Source: Naganishia liquefaciens
Taxonomy: Eukaryota > Basidiomycota > Tremellomycetes > Filobasidiales > Filobasidiaceae
NCBI GenBank assembly: GCA_013423385.1
Contig: BLZA01000059.1
Location: 1 to 50,059 of the forward strand
Direction of reading: 5' to 3'
Length of the DNA: 50,059 bases
Shown: in pieces, positions 1 to 18,629 of the stretch
Layout: each line of letters starts with the position of its first letter
Position numbering within the stretch: the first letter of the stretch is position 1
The notes under the pieces: generated by a model
The model's database searches: none
Told to the model about the DNA's origin: nothing
Seen by the model: the letters and a program-made list of their open reading frames with translations, nothing else
Translations under genes and position numbers: made by a program

Positions 1-5
1 AAAAA

Positions 6-18
6 AAAAGGGGATTAA
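6..18 (-). terminator. C-rich 3' motif of cox1
   Basis: TTAATCCCCTTTTT on the minus strand, 29 nt past the cox1 stop, preceded by a small GCGCCC/GGGCGA hairpin. It is a member of the repeated 3'-end motif; a role in 3' processing or termination is inferred. Confidence 0.6.
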
Positions 19-47
19 GTGTATCGCCCAGGGCGCTAAGGTCTAAA

Positions 48-9845
<9,798 letters not shown>

Positions 9846-9927
9846 TTATTAACTTTATCTTATCAACAATTCCACAGAACCAATCTAGTGGTCTCTAATA
9901 ACGTTTCTCCCATTTATCGGACAGACC

Positions 9928-9946
9928 GCTCGGCCCCAAGGCCGCT
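9928..9946. repeat. GGCC palindrome (family A)
   Basis: GCTCGGCCCCAAGGCCGCT. First of about eleven related short GC palindromes scattered through intergenic and intron DNA; the core is CGGCC-nn-GGCCG. Confidence 0.75.
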
Positions 9947-10232
9947 AGAAAGAAACAGAGAAAATTTTTACATATCACTTACCAACGCCCGAAAGCGATG
10001 TCAAATATGTATTATATGACGTAAACCCAAAGTTAAGTTAACTTGGTATTTTACATGTTACTTTTATCTCGCAAATTATTATCAACTCAGCTAAACATAA
10101 GATCAGATCAGATCAGATCATTATCGACCCCCCGCCATTTTTATAAAAGAGTGTGCTAGTGCATTCTCACTAACAGATTTCTTCACTGTAATCTCTTATT
10201 GTTCTATCCCTTTATTACTTTACTTTATTACA

Positions 10233-10328
10233 CTCTCCCTCACCCCTCACCCCCTCCCCCACGGGGGGTGAGGGGGGGAGGGGATACATATACGTTATTA
10301 ATATCCCTCCCCCACGGGGGGAGGGGAG
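10233..10328. repeat. Two tandem C/G-rich hairpins (family B)
   Basis: 10233-10284 and 10304-10328 each have a C-rich arm, the loop CCACGG, and a G-rich arm. They lie directly upstream of nad4. Confidence 0.8.
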
Positions 10329-10386
10329 TAAAAGGTTGGTTTGGTTAGATACAATCTCAAATTATCTACTACTATTTTTTAAAACA

Positions 10387-11838
10387 ATGCTTACTGCACT
10401 ATTATTAATCCCTCTTGTTGGGGCATTTGCTCTATTACCTATTGCCGAAGGTACTGAAGCAGGTGATTCACGAATGAAACGAATTGCTCTAGTAACATCA
10501 ATGGTAAACTTCTTTGTTTCTATTGTATTATGGGGAGAATTCGATAGTAGCGCATCACAATTCCAATTTGTACAAGAGTTTAACAACTTAAGCTTCTGCC
10601 ACTTCCACATTGGTATTGATGGTATCTCACTATACTTTGTACTACTAACAACTTTCATTACTCCTATTTGTATCTTAAGCAACTGGAGTAACATTAACAG
10701 TGGAATCAAATACTTCCTAATTGCTTTCTTAGTACTAGAAACACTTCTTATTGCTGTTTTCGTAGTGCTTGACTTAATGCTATTCTACATCTTCTTCGAA
10801 AGTGTTCTGGTTCCTCTATTCCTTATCGTTGGTATTTGGGGTGGTAGCGAAACACGAGTACGTGCATCATTCTTACTATTCCTATACACTCTAGCAGGTT
10901 CACTATTTATGCTTCTAGCAATTATGGTTATCTACTACAACGTAGGATCAACAGATTTCACAATGCTTTCACTCTCAGAAATTAGCTTAGAAAGTCAAAA
11001 AATCCTATGGTTAGCATTCTTCTTAAGTTTCGCAGTTAAAACTCCTCTTGTACCTTTCCACATGTGGTTACCTCGAGCTCACGCTGAAGCACCATTAGCA
11101 GGTTCAGTATTACTAGCAGGACTAGTTCTGAAATTAGCAACTTACGGTTACCTACGAGTTCTAATTAACTTTATGCCAGATGCAACATCATACTTCTCAC
11201 CATTAGTTCAAACAATTGCTGTAGTAACTCTAATTTACTCATCACTTGCAACTATCCGTCAAACTGATTTCAAAGCACTAGTAGCTTACTCATCTATTGG
11301 TCACATGGCCGTAGTTGTTCTTGGTCTATTCTCAAACACAATTATTGGTATCGAAGGAGCTATTGCATTATCAGTTGCTCACGGTGTAATTTCACCTGCA
11401 ATGTTCGTACTAGTTGGAGGGGTTCTATATGATCGATTCCACACACGGGTAATTCGATACTACCGAGGTGTTACTGTTTACATGCCAGTATTCTCTGTAT
11501 TATTCTTCTTAACTACTGCTTTCAACATGGCCGTACCTCTATCACTTAACTGGGTTTCAGAGTTCTTATGTCTAGCCGGAATCTTCCAACGAAGCCCTCT
11601 AATTGGTCTTCTAGGTGCTTCAAGTATTATCCTATCAGCTTGTTACAGTATTTATCTATTCAACCGAATTAGCTACGGAAGTTACTCACGATACCTATCA
11701 TACACTACAGATATTAACCGACGAGAATTTATGATCATGCTACCACTTCTACTAGTTGCAGTAGTATTTGGTATTATGCCAAACATTATTCTAGGTGACA
11801 TTCACGTTGCAGTATCACAATTACTATACACTACTTAA
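10387..11838 (+). CDS. nad4: NADH dehydrogenase subunit 4
   Basis: Membrane proton-pumping subunit of complex I. 483 aa, no introns. The ATG at 10387 is chosen because MLTALLLIPLVGAFA matches the family N-terminus; an open frame reaches 51 nt further back only through a TTG. Conserved blocks include the FFESVLVPLF segment and PLVPFHMWLPRAHAEAP near the middle. All Arg codons are CGN. The stop TAA is the start of the C-rich motif TAATCCCCTTTC. It is preceded by GC hairpins in the divergent region shared with cox1. Confidence 0.97.
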   Translation: MLTALLLIPLVGAFALLPIAEGTEAGDSRMKRIALVTSMVNFFVSIVLWGEFDSSASQFQFVQEFNNLSFCHFHIGIDGISLYFVLLTTFITPICILSNWSNINSGIKYFLIAFLVLETLLIAVFVVLDLMLFYIFFESVLVPLFLIVGIWGGSETRVRASFLLFLYTLAGSLFMLLAIMVIYYNVGSTDFTMLSLSEISLESQKILWLAFFLSFAVKTPLVPFHMWLPRAHAEAPLAGSVLLAGLVLKLATYGYLRVLINFMPDATSYFSPLVQTIAVVTLIYSSLATIRQTDFKALVAYSSIGHMAVVVLGLFSNTIIGIEGAIALSVAHGVISPAMFVLVGGVLYDRFHTRVIRYYRGVTVYMPVFSVLFFLTTAFNMAVPLSLNWVSEFLCLAGIFQRSPLIGLLGASSIILSACYSIYLFNRISYGSYSRYLSYTTDINRREFMIMLPLLLVAVVFGIMPNIILGDIHVAVSQLLYTT

Positions 11839-11846
11839 TCCCCTTT
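11835..11846 (+). terminator. C-rich 3' motif of nad4
   Basis: TTAATCCCCTTT overlapping the nad4 stop codon. Confidence 0.6.
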
Positions 11847-11997
11847 CTCTTTGCTACTATCATTCTCGCCCTAACTTTTACTCCCTTACCCCTCTCCTGG
11901 TGTTAGGTGGGAAAAAGGGGGCACTCGGGCACTAGAGTTCAGTTTATGGCAGCGGCGAGCAAGTGATCACACCTCTTGTCTCTTGGTGTATATTACT

Positions 11998-12015
11998 AGC
12001 GGCCTCGGGGCCGAG
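11998..12015. repeat. GGCC palindrome (family A)
   Basis: AGCGGCCTCGGGGCCGAG, identical to the copies at 12163 and 37493. Confidence 0.8.
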
Positions 12016-12162
12016 ATATTTATAATATGTTTCGGCGTATAAAGAAGGAAGGCAAATATAAGAGAAAGAGAGAGAAGAGAGTAAATATTAGTTTAGTTAG
12101 TTAATAGGTTTAGATAGTGTGTATAAGTAATATCATAGTTTAGTTAGTATGTAAATATTACT

Positions 12163-12180
12163 AGCGGCCTCGGGGCCGAG
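12163..12180. repeat. GGCC palindrome (family A)
   Basis: AGCGGCCTCGGGGCCGAG; shares the ATTACT left flank with the copy at 11998, so a short segment was duplicated. Confidence 0.8.
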
Positions 12181-12620
12181 CGCTCTGACCGATAAAACAA
12201 GATCAGGTAGTATAATAAATATGTTTTTCGCTCTAATGTATTTCTATGATAGTAATACAAATAAACAAACGACCTAGAAACCTACATATTTCCAGTTATG
12301 GTAATTGCATTAGTCCCCCCTCACTTACTCACTCACTCATTCATCCTTACATTCACCCTGGTGGAGAAAGGGTGGTTGGTGGTAGAGAAATAAAGATAGA
12401 GATAAAGATAAAGATAGAGATAAAGATAAAGATAGAGATAAATAGTAATAGCGCCCTGGCCGAGATAAAAGAGGTATTGGGAGAGTATAAATGTATTAAC
12501 ATAAAAGTATCACATATATATGGAAATTTAGATGTAAGTAATCAAAGTGATTGTTAAGGATGTCTAGCAAGCATACATTGAAAGGAGGTGGAAACACCAA
12601 AAGCTATAGCCTAATCTTTG

Positions 12621-12660
12621 TCCCCCTCTCCCCCTCCCCCCACGGGGGTGAGGAGGGGCG
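12621..12660. repeat. C/G-rich hairpin inside rnl (family B)
   Basis: A C-rich arm, CCACGG loop and G-rich arm sit in a variable part of the mature 5' domain, so the element is presumably transcribed into the rRNA. Confidence 0.7.
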
Positions 12661-14324
12661 GGTATAGATATTAGGGAAAAGATAACTATAGCGATCCTAT
12701 TGGGAAACCAAATATATATTACGCAGTGAACTGAAACATCTAAGTAACTGTAGGAAAGGAAATCAACCGAGACTCCAGAAGTAGTGGCGAGCGAAACTGG
12801 ATTTAGCCTAGCAAATAAATAAATAGTAGAATGTTTTGGAAAAAGCAATCCATAGAAGGTAATAGCCCTGTATACTATAATTATATATCGCCTGCGGGCG
12901 CTGCAATATCAAGTAAAGTGGAGGAAATTCTGCTTGAAAATAGGGGAACCATCCTCTAAGGCTAAGTATGTATGTTTAGCGATAGTGAAAAGTACCGTGA
13001 GGGAAAGATGAAAAGTAAGTCTATGACTGGTGAAATAGAACCTGAATTAGCAATCATATAAGCACTTAGAGCCCGAAGCTGAAGATCAGATATGGGTGAT
13101 AAGGTACCTTTTGTATAATGGGTTAGCAAGTTACCATAAGTGGCAAGGTTAAAACCCCAGCGAAAGCGATTGATTTTTGTCCCCAAGGGAGAAAAATGCG
13201 AGATTAGTCACTTATGTTAGACCCGAAAACTAGTGATCTTTGCATGGCCAGGTTTTATAATGGACCGAACAGGTTAACGTTGCAGTGTTATCTGATGAGC
13301 TGTGCAATGTAGGTGAAAGGCCAATCTGACTAGTAGATAGCTGGTATTCCTCGAAACATATTTTAGTATGACTTTATTTGTGACCAATAGATTAACGCAG
13401 GTACAGCACTGATTACCATACTGGTTCGCCAGTTTAATTGGGGGGTTACATAACTCTATCATTGGTAGTTAACCTCGGAATTACGTTAATTGGTAAATAA
13501 ATTTCAGACTATTCATGATAAGGTGGATAGTCGAGACGGAAACAGCCGTGAGCATAAGTTAAGGTCCCAAAATAATTATTAAGTGAAATTAAGGAAGTGA
13601 AAGTTCTAATACAGCTATGCAGTGGGCTTGGTAGTGGCTACCTGTTAATGATAGTGTAACAACTCAGTAGCCTAATAGGAATTTTTGCGCCGAAAATAAA
13701 CGGGTCTAGATAATTTACCGAAACTATGCCAACATACACTGGAGATATTTTACTGGTGTATGGTTGAGTAGAGGAACATTCAGCATGGTTGAAGAATAGT
13801 GTTTCATTATTTGGACATAGCTGAAGAGAGAATGCTAACATGAGTAACGTAGAAAGAAGTTATAATACTTCTCGCCGAATACGAGAGGGTTCCATGGAAA
13901 TGTTTAACAGCCATGGCTTAAAACGGCCTCTAAGGGTTATGACTAATGTTGTAACCTGATGAGTAATATGCAGAAAAGCCAATTAATATTGGTTCGGGAA
14001 AACTATGCATTTATTACCGTACCCTAAACCGACACAGGTTCGTAGGTAGAGAATACTAAGGCGTAGAGATAATACTAGGTAAGGAACTCGGCAAATTGCG
14101 TGCGTACATTCGATAATAAGCACGACCAATTTATCCCCTTTAGGGGGTATTGGTGACACAGAATCGAAAGCCACAACTGTTTACCTAAAACACAGGCATC
14201 TGCTATATGACAATATTGTATAGGTGCTGAATCTTGCCCAATGCCATGAGTATAAGTTTTAATCCAAAAAAGATTAGAATGAACCTCTGGTGAATGGCGG
14301 TCTTAACTATAAGGATCCTAAGGT

Positions 14325-14598
14325 AGTTATATGCTCACTTTGACTAATACGTCAGAGACTGCCCTTGTAATAATTTTTACAAGCAATCCTATTAAATGCT
14401 AGAACTGATTTTGCAATTAAACTAGCAGGAAATCATTTCTCCCTTTTCCTATTTTGCCTAGAAGGTAGAAGGTTGACTCCTCAGAGACTAAATGTAGGAA
14501 ACTTATTTATTTATTAGTTTTAGAAAGAGATCAGATTATTAATAAAGTTAAGTTATGATATAGTCCAACCTCAAGCGAAAGTTTGAGTTAATACTGTG
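14325..14598 (+). other. Group I intron rnl-i1 (E. coli position about 1931)
   Basis: 274 nt, no ORF. Exon CCTAAGGT joins AGCGAAATTCC, the expected helix-69-adjacent sequence. Core pieces CTCAGAGACTAAATG and GATATAGTCC are present; it ends in G. Confidence 0.88.
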
Positions 14599-15106
14599 AG
14601 CGAAATTCCTTGGCCATTAAATGTGGTCCTGCATCAATAGAGTAATGATGGCTTTGCTGTCTCACCTAGTATCTCAGTGAAATTGAATTAGCCGTGAAGA
14701 TGCGGTTTACGCTCGGGTAGACGGGAAGACCCTATGCAGCTTTACTACAACTAGTTATCGTATCGGCCTTTATCAGGTGTAGCGTAGAAGGTAGTGCATT
14801 AGCACGCAGGTGAAACACCTTTACTGATATAAGGCTAGTACTTATCCTAATTATGGGAAAAAATGACTGGCGGGTAGTTTAACTGGGACGGTTTCCTTTA
14901 ATATAGTATCAAAGGACTCCAAAGGTATGTTTACATTAGATGGAAACTAATTGGCCATGTAGGGCTATCGACGGATTTATCCGTTATCAAGTGTAAAGGC
15001 AAAAACATGCTTGACTGCTAGACCTATAAGTCGCGCAGGTACGTAAGTAGGGCTTAGTGATCCGGTGGTTCTAAATGGATAGGCCATCGCTCAAGAAATA
15101 AGAGTT

Positions 15107-15330
15107 TCGATTATAAGCGTGACCGTTATGGTAGTAATATCATAATTGAATAGTTTAAATTACGGGAAAACCTTTATACTCGCCATCAAAGAGAGCGCTA
15201 AAAGGCAATCCGTTGGTTCGTTAAGGACTTCAGAGACTAAATAAACTATATGATCTAAGATCATAATGATATAGTCCAATTAGATGTGAAAATATCTAAA
15301 GTACTGATTTAGAGTACGATAATATACATG
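15107..15330 (+). other. Group I intron rnl-i2 (E. coli about 2438)
   Basis: 224 nt, no ORF. Joining GAGTT to ACGCTAGGGAT restores the conserved rRNA. The core has CTTCAGAGACTAAATA and GATATAGTCC. It lies only 11 nt before the next intron. Confidence 0.85.
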
Positions 15331-15378
15331 ACGCTAGGGATAAGTTGTCCCTATAGTAATATCGTGTACACTTCAATA

Positions 15379-15417
15379 CCCACTTTCCCCACCCGGGGGT
15401 GTGAGTGGTGTGAGGGT
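15379..15417. repeat. CCCCACC/GGGGTG hairpin in rnl-i3 (family C)
   Basis: A C-rich arm (TTTCCCCACC) followed by a GTGTGAG-rich arm; same type as at 44875 and 46141. Confidence 0.7.
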
Positions 15418-15618
15418 ATAGGATTATCTGTTCCTGATCCTTTAGCTTAATTTAATTAATAAATATAAACTAACTTAATTTCGCGAACTTGATGTACACG
15501 ATAAATTTAAAATCGAATTAATTGCGGTGAATTCCATTAGGAGAAATCGCAGCGAAGCTTACTAAAATAAGAACGTTAAACGACTAGGTTATTATAACCT
15601 CAGAAATTCGACAGTCTA

Positions 15619-15655
15619 GCCCTCCTTCCCTTTCCCCCCCCCACGGGGGAGGGCG
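15619..15655. repeat. C/G-rich hairpin in rnl-i3 (family B)
   Basis: A C-rich arm, CCACGG loop and short G arm ending GGGCGC. Confidence 0.7.
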
Positions 15656-15778
15656 CTAATAAACTGAAGACATAGTCTAAACAATTGCGTAAGCGATTGA
15701 ACTATAGCAATATAGTATAATATAATGAACAGGCTGATACCGCACGAGAGTTCATATTGTCTGCGGTGTTTGGCACCT

Positions 15779-16006
15779 TACATCGGGGAACTAGATTAGT
15801 AATAGTCTAGTAGAAAATGGCTATTTACTGGAACATCTGGAGATAGAAAATCAGTAGGGAAGTTTATTTGTTCAACCATTAAGCAATAATGTCAAGTAAA
15901 CCCCTCAACGATCAAACGCCATATTCCGGAAGCTTACTAGTTTAACTCACTAGCCGGAATGAGATATGATCTAATCTATAGTGAAAACTATAGCATAATA
16001 TATTAG
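15779..16006 (+). other. Group I intron rnl-i4 (E. coli 2500)
   Basis: 228 nt, no ORF. Exon GGCACCT joins CGATGTCGACTC. The 5' exon ends in U, the intron in G; a CATTAAGCAATAATG-type and GATATGATCTAATC core region is visible. Confidence 0.85.
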
Positions 16007-16090
16007 CGATGTCGACTCATCCTATCCTCCAGGTGCATAAGCTTGGAAGGGTTCTGCTGTTCGCAGATTAAAAGGGTACGCGAGTTGGGT

Positions 16091-16276
16091 TAATTGAGCC
16101 CAATGTTAATTAATTAGGTTAATTGCAGAGAAAGGTTTAGACCAAATCTGCATCATAAATTGTTCAACGACTAGGCATAGCCCAAGAATACCTAACATTA
16201 GAGTTCTAATGAAAATATAGTCTGACCATTAGTGAAAACTAGTGAATAGAATAATGTTCTATAAATAACAAATGTG
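16091..16276 (+). other. Group I intron rnl-i5 (E. coli 2584)
   Basis: 186 nt, the smallest intron. P1: exon TTGGGT with GCCCAA. Exon 6 starts TCAATACGACGAGAG. The core has AATATAGTCTGACC. Confidence 0.87.
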
Positions 16277-16663
16277 TCAATACGACGAGAGTCAGTATGG
16301 TTCCTATCTTCCGAGCGGAAGAATAGTCAAATCTGGACGGATCTTTAGTACGAAAGGACTTAGATCTGCGTTTCTCTAGTGTACCAATTGTTGAGTTAAT
16401 ACTCGGCACCGTTGGGTAGCCACAAACGTTAAGGAGAAGAGCTGAAAGCATATAAGCTACGAAACCTACCAGCAGAGACTAAAAGCTAGAAGTAGACTAC
16501 TTCTATGATCAATAGATCTAATAGGTCATAAGTGTTCAACCGTAAGGTTATTAGCTTAATGATACTAAATAGCTTATTACTTACATCTACCATATATCCC
16601 CCCCCCTAATCTCTATCGCTTTCTCGTTATCTATTTCATCTATTTCATCTATTTCATCTAAAG

Positions 16664-16722
16664 ATGAGTATGAGTATGAGTATGAGTATGAGTATGAGTA
16701 TGAGTATGAGTATGAGTATGAA
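16664..16722. repeat. Hexamer tandem repeat GAGTAT
   Basis: About nine copies of GAGTAT between rnl and trnP, preceded by three copies of a TCTATTTCA-type decamer. The open frame it creates encodes only Met-Ser repeats. Confidence 0.9.
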
Positions 16723-16846
16723 TGGTACGGCGCTTAAGTATTATAGAACAAATATAAAAGAAAGGTTCTCTAATCTTACCCCTTTCGCCCTTATTGAGAT
16801 GGCGTTAAAGTATAATGGAGAGACAAAAGATATGATTATTATACAA

Positions 16847-16918
16847 CAGGTGGAAGCCTAGTGGTTTGGCGCTTACTTTGGGAGTAAGATCGTGCAGGTT
16901 CGAACCCTGTTCACCTGA
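16847..16918 (+). tRNA. trnP: tRNA-Pro(UGG)
   Basis: Acceptor CAGGTGG/TCACCTG, anticodon loop TTTGGGA, T-loop TTCGAAC. First tRNA downstream of rnl. Confidence 0.93.
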
Positions 16919-17017
16919 TCTTAAATACCTTAGCCCACTCGCCCCGTGAGTGAGGACGGTAAAGGTTAAACTCTAATAATCGCTCTCTTGGTAATTAAAG
17001 TAAAAGTAAATAATATA

Positions 17018-17089
17018 GCTGCCATAGCTCAACGGCTAGAGCAGTGCACTGTTAATGCAAAGAAGGAGGTTCGATTCCTCCTGGCGGCT
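17018..17089 (+). tRNA. trnN: tRNA-Asn(GUU)
   Basis: Acceptor GCTGCCA/TGGCGGC, anticodon loop CTGTTAA, T-loop TTCGATT. Confidence 0.93.
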
Positions 17090-17329
17090 TTTACGGTAAT
17101 GCCGACATAGGCAGCAATTGCTCGACCTAATGGATAATGGCTTATATCGTTTACCTATTACTCATCTTTCTTGCCTAGACCGATTATCATTTTCTCTATT
17201 CTCCTTCTATTTCTAAATGAGTAGGGAGAAAAGACCAAGCGATAGATAGATAGATAAAGAAAGTAGGACTTAGCTAAACGGACATTGTATTTTAGCTACA
17301 ATGTAGCCCTAGCTCGCCAATAATAAACA

Positions 17330-17980
17330 ATGAACAACTTCTTACTAGACTTACTAGCATTCGGTGCTGTAGTTTCAGGTATTCTAGTTATTACTAGCAC
17401 AAACCCTGTTATTTCAGTACTATTCTTAATCTCTGTATTCATTAACGCAGCAGGTTATCTTCTACTTCTAGGTGTTGGATTCGTAGGGATCTCATACCTA
17501 ATTGTTTATGTAGGAGCAATTGCAATTCTATTCCTATTCGTAGTTATGATGCTTAACATTCGACTGACTGAAATCGTTTCAGTGGGGCGAGAATACACTA
17601 AAAACCTTCCATTAGGTCTTATTGTAGGATCACTATTCTTCTTTGAAATTCTTTCAATCGTTCCAGGAGCACCAGGTGGAGATACAGTATCAGGAGCATC
17701 TTCAGGACCTTTAGCAGGATTACCATTAGGAGTATTTAACTACCTAAACAGCTTACTATTCCTATCATCAAGCTCACCTGCTCTAACAGGGAACAATGTA
17801 CATATTGCATTCACAGGACCAACACCTGATGACAGCTTTACTAACTTTGTACAAATTGAAGCAATCGGACAAGGTCTTTACACATACGGATCAATCTGGC
17901 TACTACTAGCAAGTGTAATTCTTCTACTAGCAATGTTAGGTCCAATTACTCTATGTCTACGATCATCAACAGAAAAATAG
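17330..17980 (+). CDS. nad6: NADH dehydrogenase subunit 6
   Basis: Membrane subunit of complex I, 216 aa, no intron. Family signature GISYLIVYVGAIAILFLFVV at about residues 53-72, with strongly hydrophobic segments at both ends and a Gly/Ser/Pro-rich middle loop. The stop is TAG, so TAG is not read as Leu here, unlike in several chytrid mitochondria. The C-rich 3' motif lies 62 nt downstream. Confidence 0.95.
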   Translation: MNNFLLDLLAFGAVVSGILVITSTNPVISVLFLISVFINAAGYLLLLGVGFVGISYLIVYVGAIAILFLFVVMMLNIRLTEIVSVGREYTKNLPLGLIVGSLFFFEILSIVPGAPGGDTVSGASSGPLAGLPLGVFNYLNSLLFLSSSSPALTGNNVHIAFTGPTPDDSFTNFVQIEAIGQGLYTYGSIWLLLASVILLLAMLGPITLCLRSSTEK

Positions 17981-18042
17981 TATTTGCATCTTTTCATCGT
18001 GACGGGAGATAGAGAAGAGAAGAGAAATGTTAACTATCTACT

Positions 18043-18056
18043 TTAATCCCCTTTTT
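18043..18056 (+). terminator. C-rich 3' motif of nad6
   Basis: TTAATCCCCTTTTT, 62 nt after the nad6 stop, before an AGAG run. Confidence 0.6.
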
Positions 18057-18085
18057 CACTTTAGAGAGAGAGAGAGACTATTTAT

Positions 18086-18148
18086 CCTCTCACCATCACC
18101 CTCACACCCTCACACCCCGGGGTGGGGAGGGTGGGGAAGGGTTGAGCG
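18086..18148. repeat. CTCACACC/GGTGGGG element (family C)
   Basis: A CTCACACCC-rich arm followed by a GGTGGGGAGG-rich arm between nad6 and trnW; close to the copies at 7152 and 28936. Confidence 0.75.
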
Positions 18149-18170
18149 CACTAAAGAATAATAATTATAA

Positions 18171-18190
18171 TCGGCCTCGCCCAGGCCGCT
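18171..18190. repeat. GGCC palindrome (family A)
   Basis: TCGGCCTCGCCCAGGCCGCT, shortly before trnW. Confidence 0.7.
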
Positions 18191-18303
18191 ATTAGGTAAG
18201 GTAATAGTAATGTATTTAGTACTCTCTATCATAATAAGGCGGGCGGTAAATAATGAGAAGAGAAGAGAAAATTATTCGGCTCGGGCGGTAAAAGTGACAT
18301 AAA

Positions 18304-18374
18304 AAGAGCGTAGTATAATGGTAGTATTGCAACCTCCAAAGTTGTTTGTAGGGGTTCGATTCCTCTCGCTCTTG
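18304..18374 (+). tRNA. trnW: tRNA-Trp(CCA)
   Basis: Acceptor AAGAGCG/CGCTCTT, anticodon loop CTCCAAA. A C at the wobble position reads UGG only, which agrees with TGA serving as a stop. Dikarya mitochondria usually have UCA here. Confidence 0.93.
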
Positions 18375-18408
18375 ATTGATAAGTTATCTATAAAAGAATA
18401 GTAAACAG

Positions 18409-18478
18409 TAAGTATAGTACAATGGTTAGTGCCTCTGCCTTCCAAGTAGATGATCTCAGTTCGATCCTGAGTACTTAT
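18409..18478 (+). tRNA. trnG: tRNA-Gly(UCC)
   Basis: Acceptor TAAGTAT/GTACTTA, anticodon loop CTTCCAA, T-loop TTCGATC. Confidence 0.93.
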
Positions 18479-18511
18479 AACTATTCAATTTGAACCATCG
18501 CTATTATTTAG

Positions 18512-18527
18512 TCGGCCCCCCGGCCGG
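18512..18527. repeat. GGCC palindrome (family A)
   Basis: TCGGCCCCCCGGCCGG between trnG and rns. Confidence 0.7.
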
Positions 18528-18629
18528 TAGTAATAAGTGATATAATAAGAACTCTTGCCTCCTTTATCGGTAAAGATGATAGATGGCGGGTAGTTTGAAT
18601 GGTGTGATATATTTGTCACATCAAATTTC

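Larger units (their letters stand above)
11847..12544. other. Intergenic region nad4-rnl
   Basis: About 700 nt without a gene. Two identical GGCC palindromes (11998-12015, 12163-12180), each preceded by ATTACTAGCGG, stand 165 nt apart. Purine-rich AGAGA and GATAAA repeats fill 12390-12445. The open frame across it is low-complexity. Confidence 0.6.
15342..15727 (+). other. Group I intron rnl-i3 at the omega site (E. coli 2449)
   Basis: 386 nt. Same insertion point as the yeast omega intron. P1: exon AGGGAT with GTCCCT just inside the intron, with U.G at the splice site. There is no endonuclease gene; instead two GC hairpin elements (15379-15417, 15619-15655) occupy it. Confidence 0.88.
12545..16575 (+). 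rRNA. rnl: Large subunit ribosomal RNA, six exons
   Basis: Recognised by conserved segments in order: GGATGTCTAGCA (5' domain) near 12558; GAACTGAAACATCTAAGTA near 12727; AGTACCGTGAGGGAAAG near 12988; GATAGCTGGT near 13336; GATCCTAAGGT near 14314; GACGGGAAGACCCTATG near 14718; CCGGTGGTTCTAAATGG near 15062; the peptidyl transferase loop; AGTACGAAAGGACT (sarcin-ricin loop) near 16349. Exons: about 12545-14324, 14599-15106, 15331-15341, 15728-15778, 16007-16090, 16277-16575. Exons 4 and 5 have exactly the E. coli lengths for 2450-2500 and 2501-2584. Both outer ends are approximate. GC hairpins are inserted in a variable region (12621-12660). Confidence 0.95.

Noticed and set aside
10336-10386. 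Upstream extension of nad4 from a TTG
   Set aside because: The family N-terminus starts at the ATG at 10387; the extension abuts a GC hairpin.
10362-10709. Minus-strand open frame
   Set aside because: Antisense shadow of nad4.
12246-12557. 103-codon open frame before rnl
   Set aside because: Lys/Ile repeats from GATAAA microsatellites; runs into the rRNA 5' end.
16664-16861. 65-codon open frame of Met-Ser repeats
   Set aside because: It is made by the GAGTAT tandem repeat and runs into trnP; no coding character.
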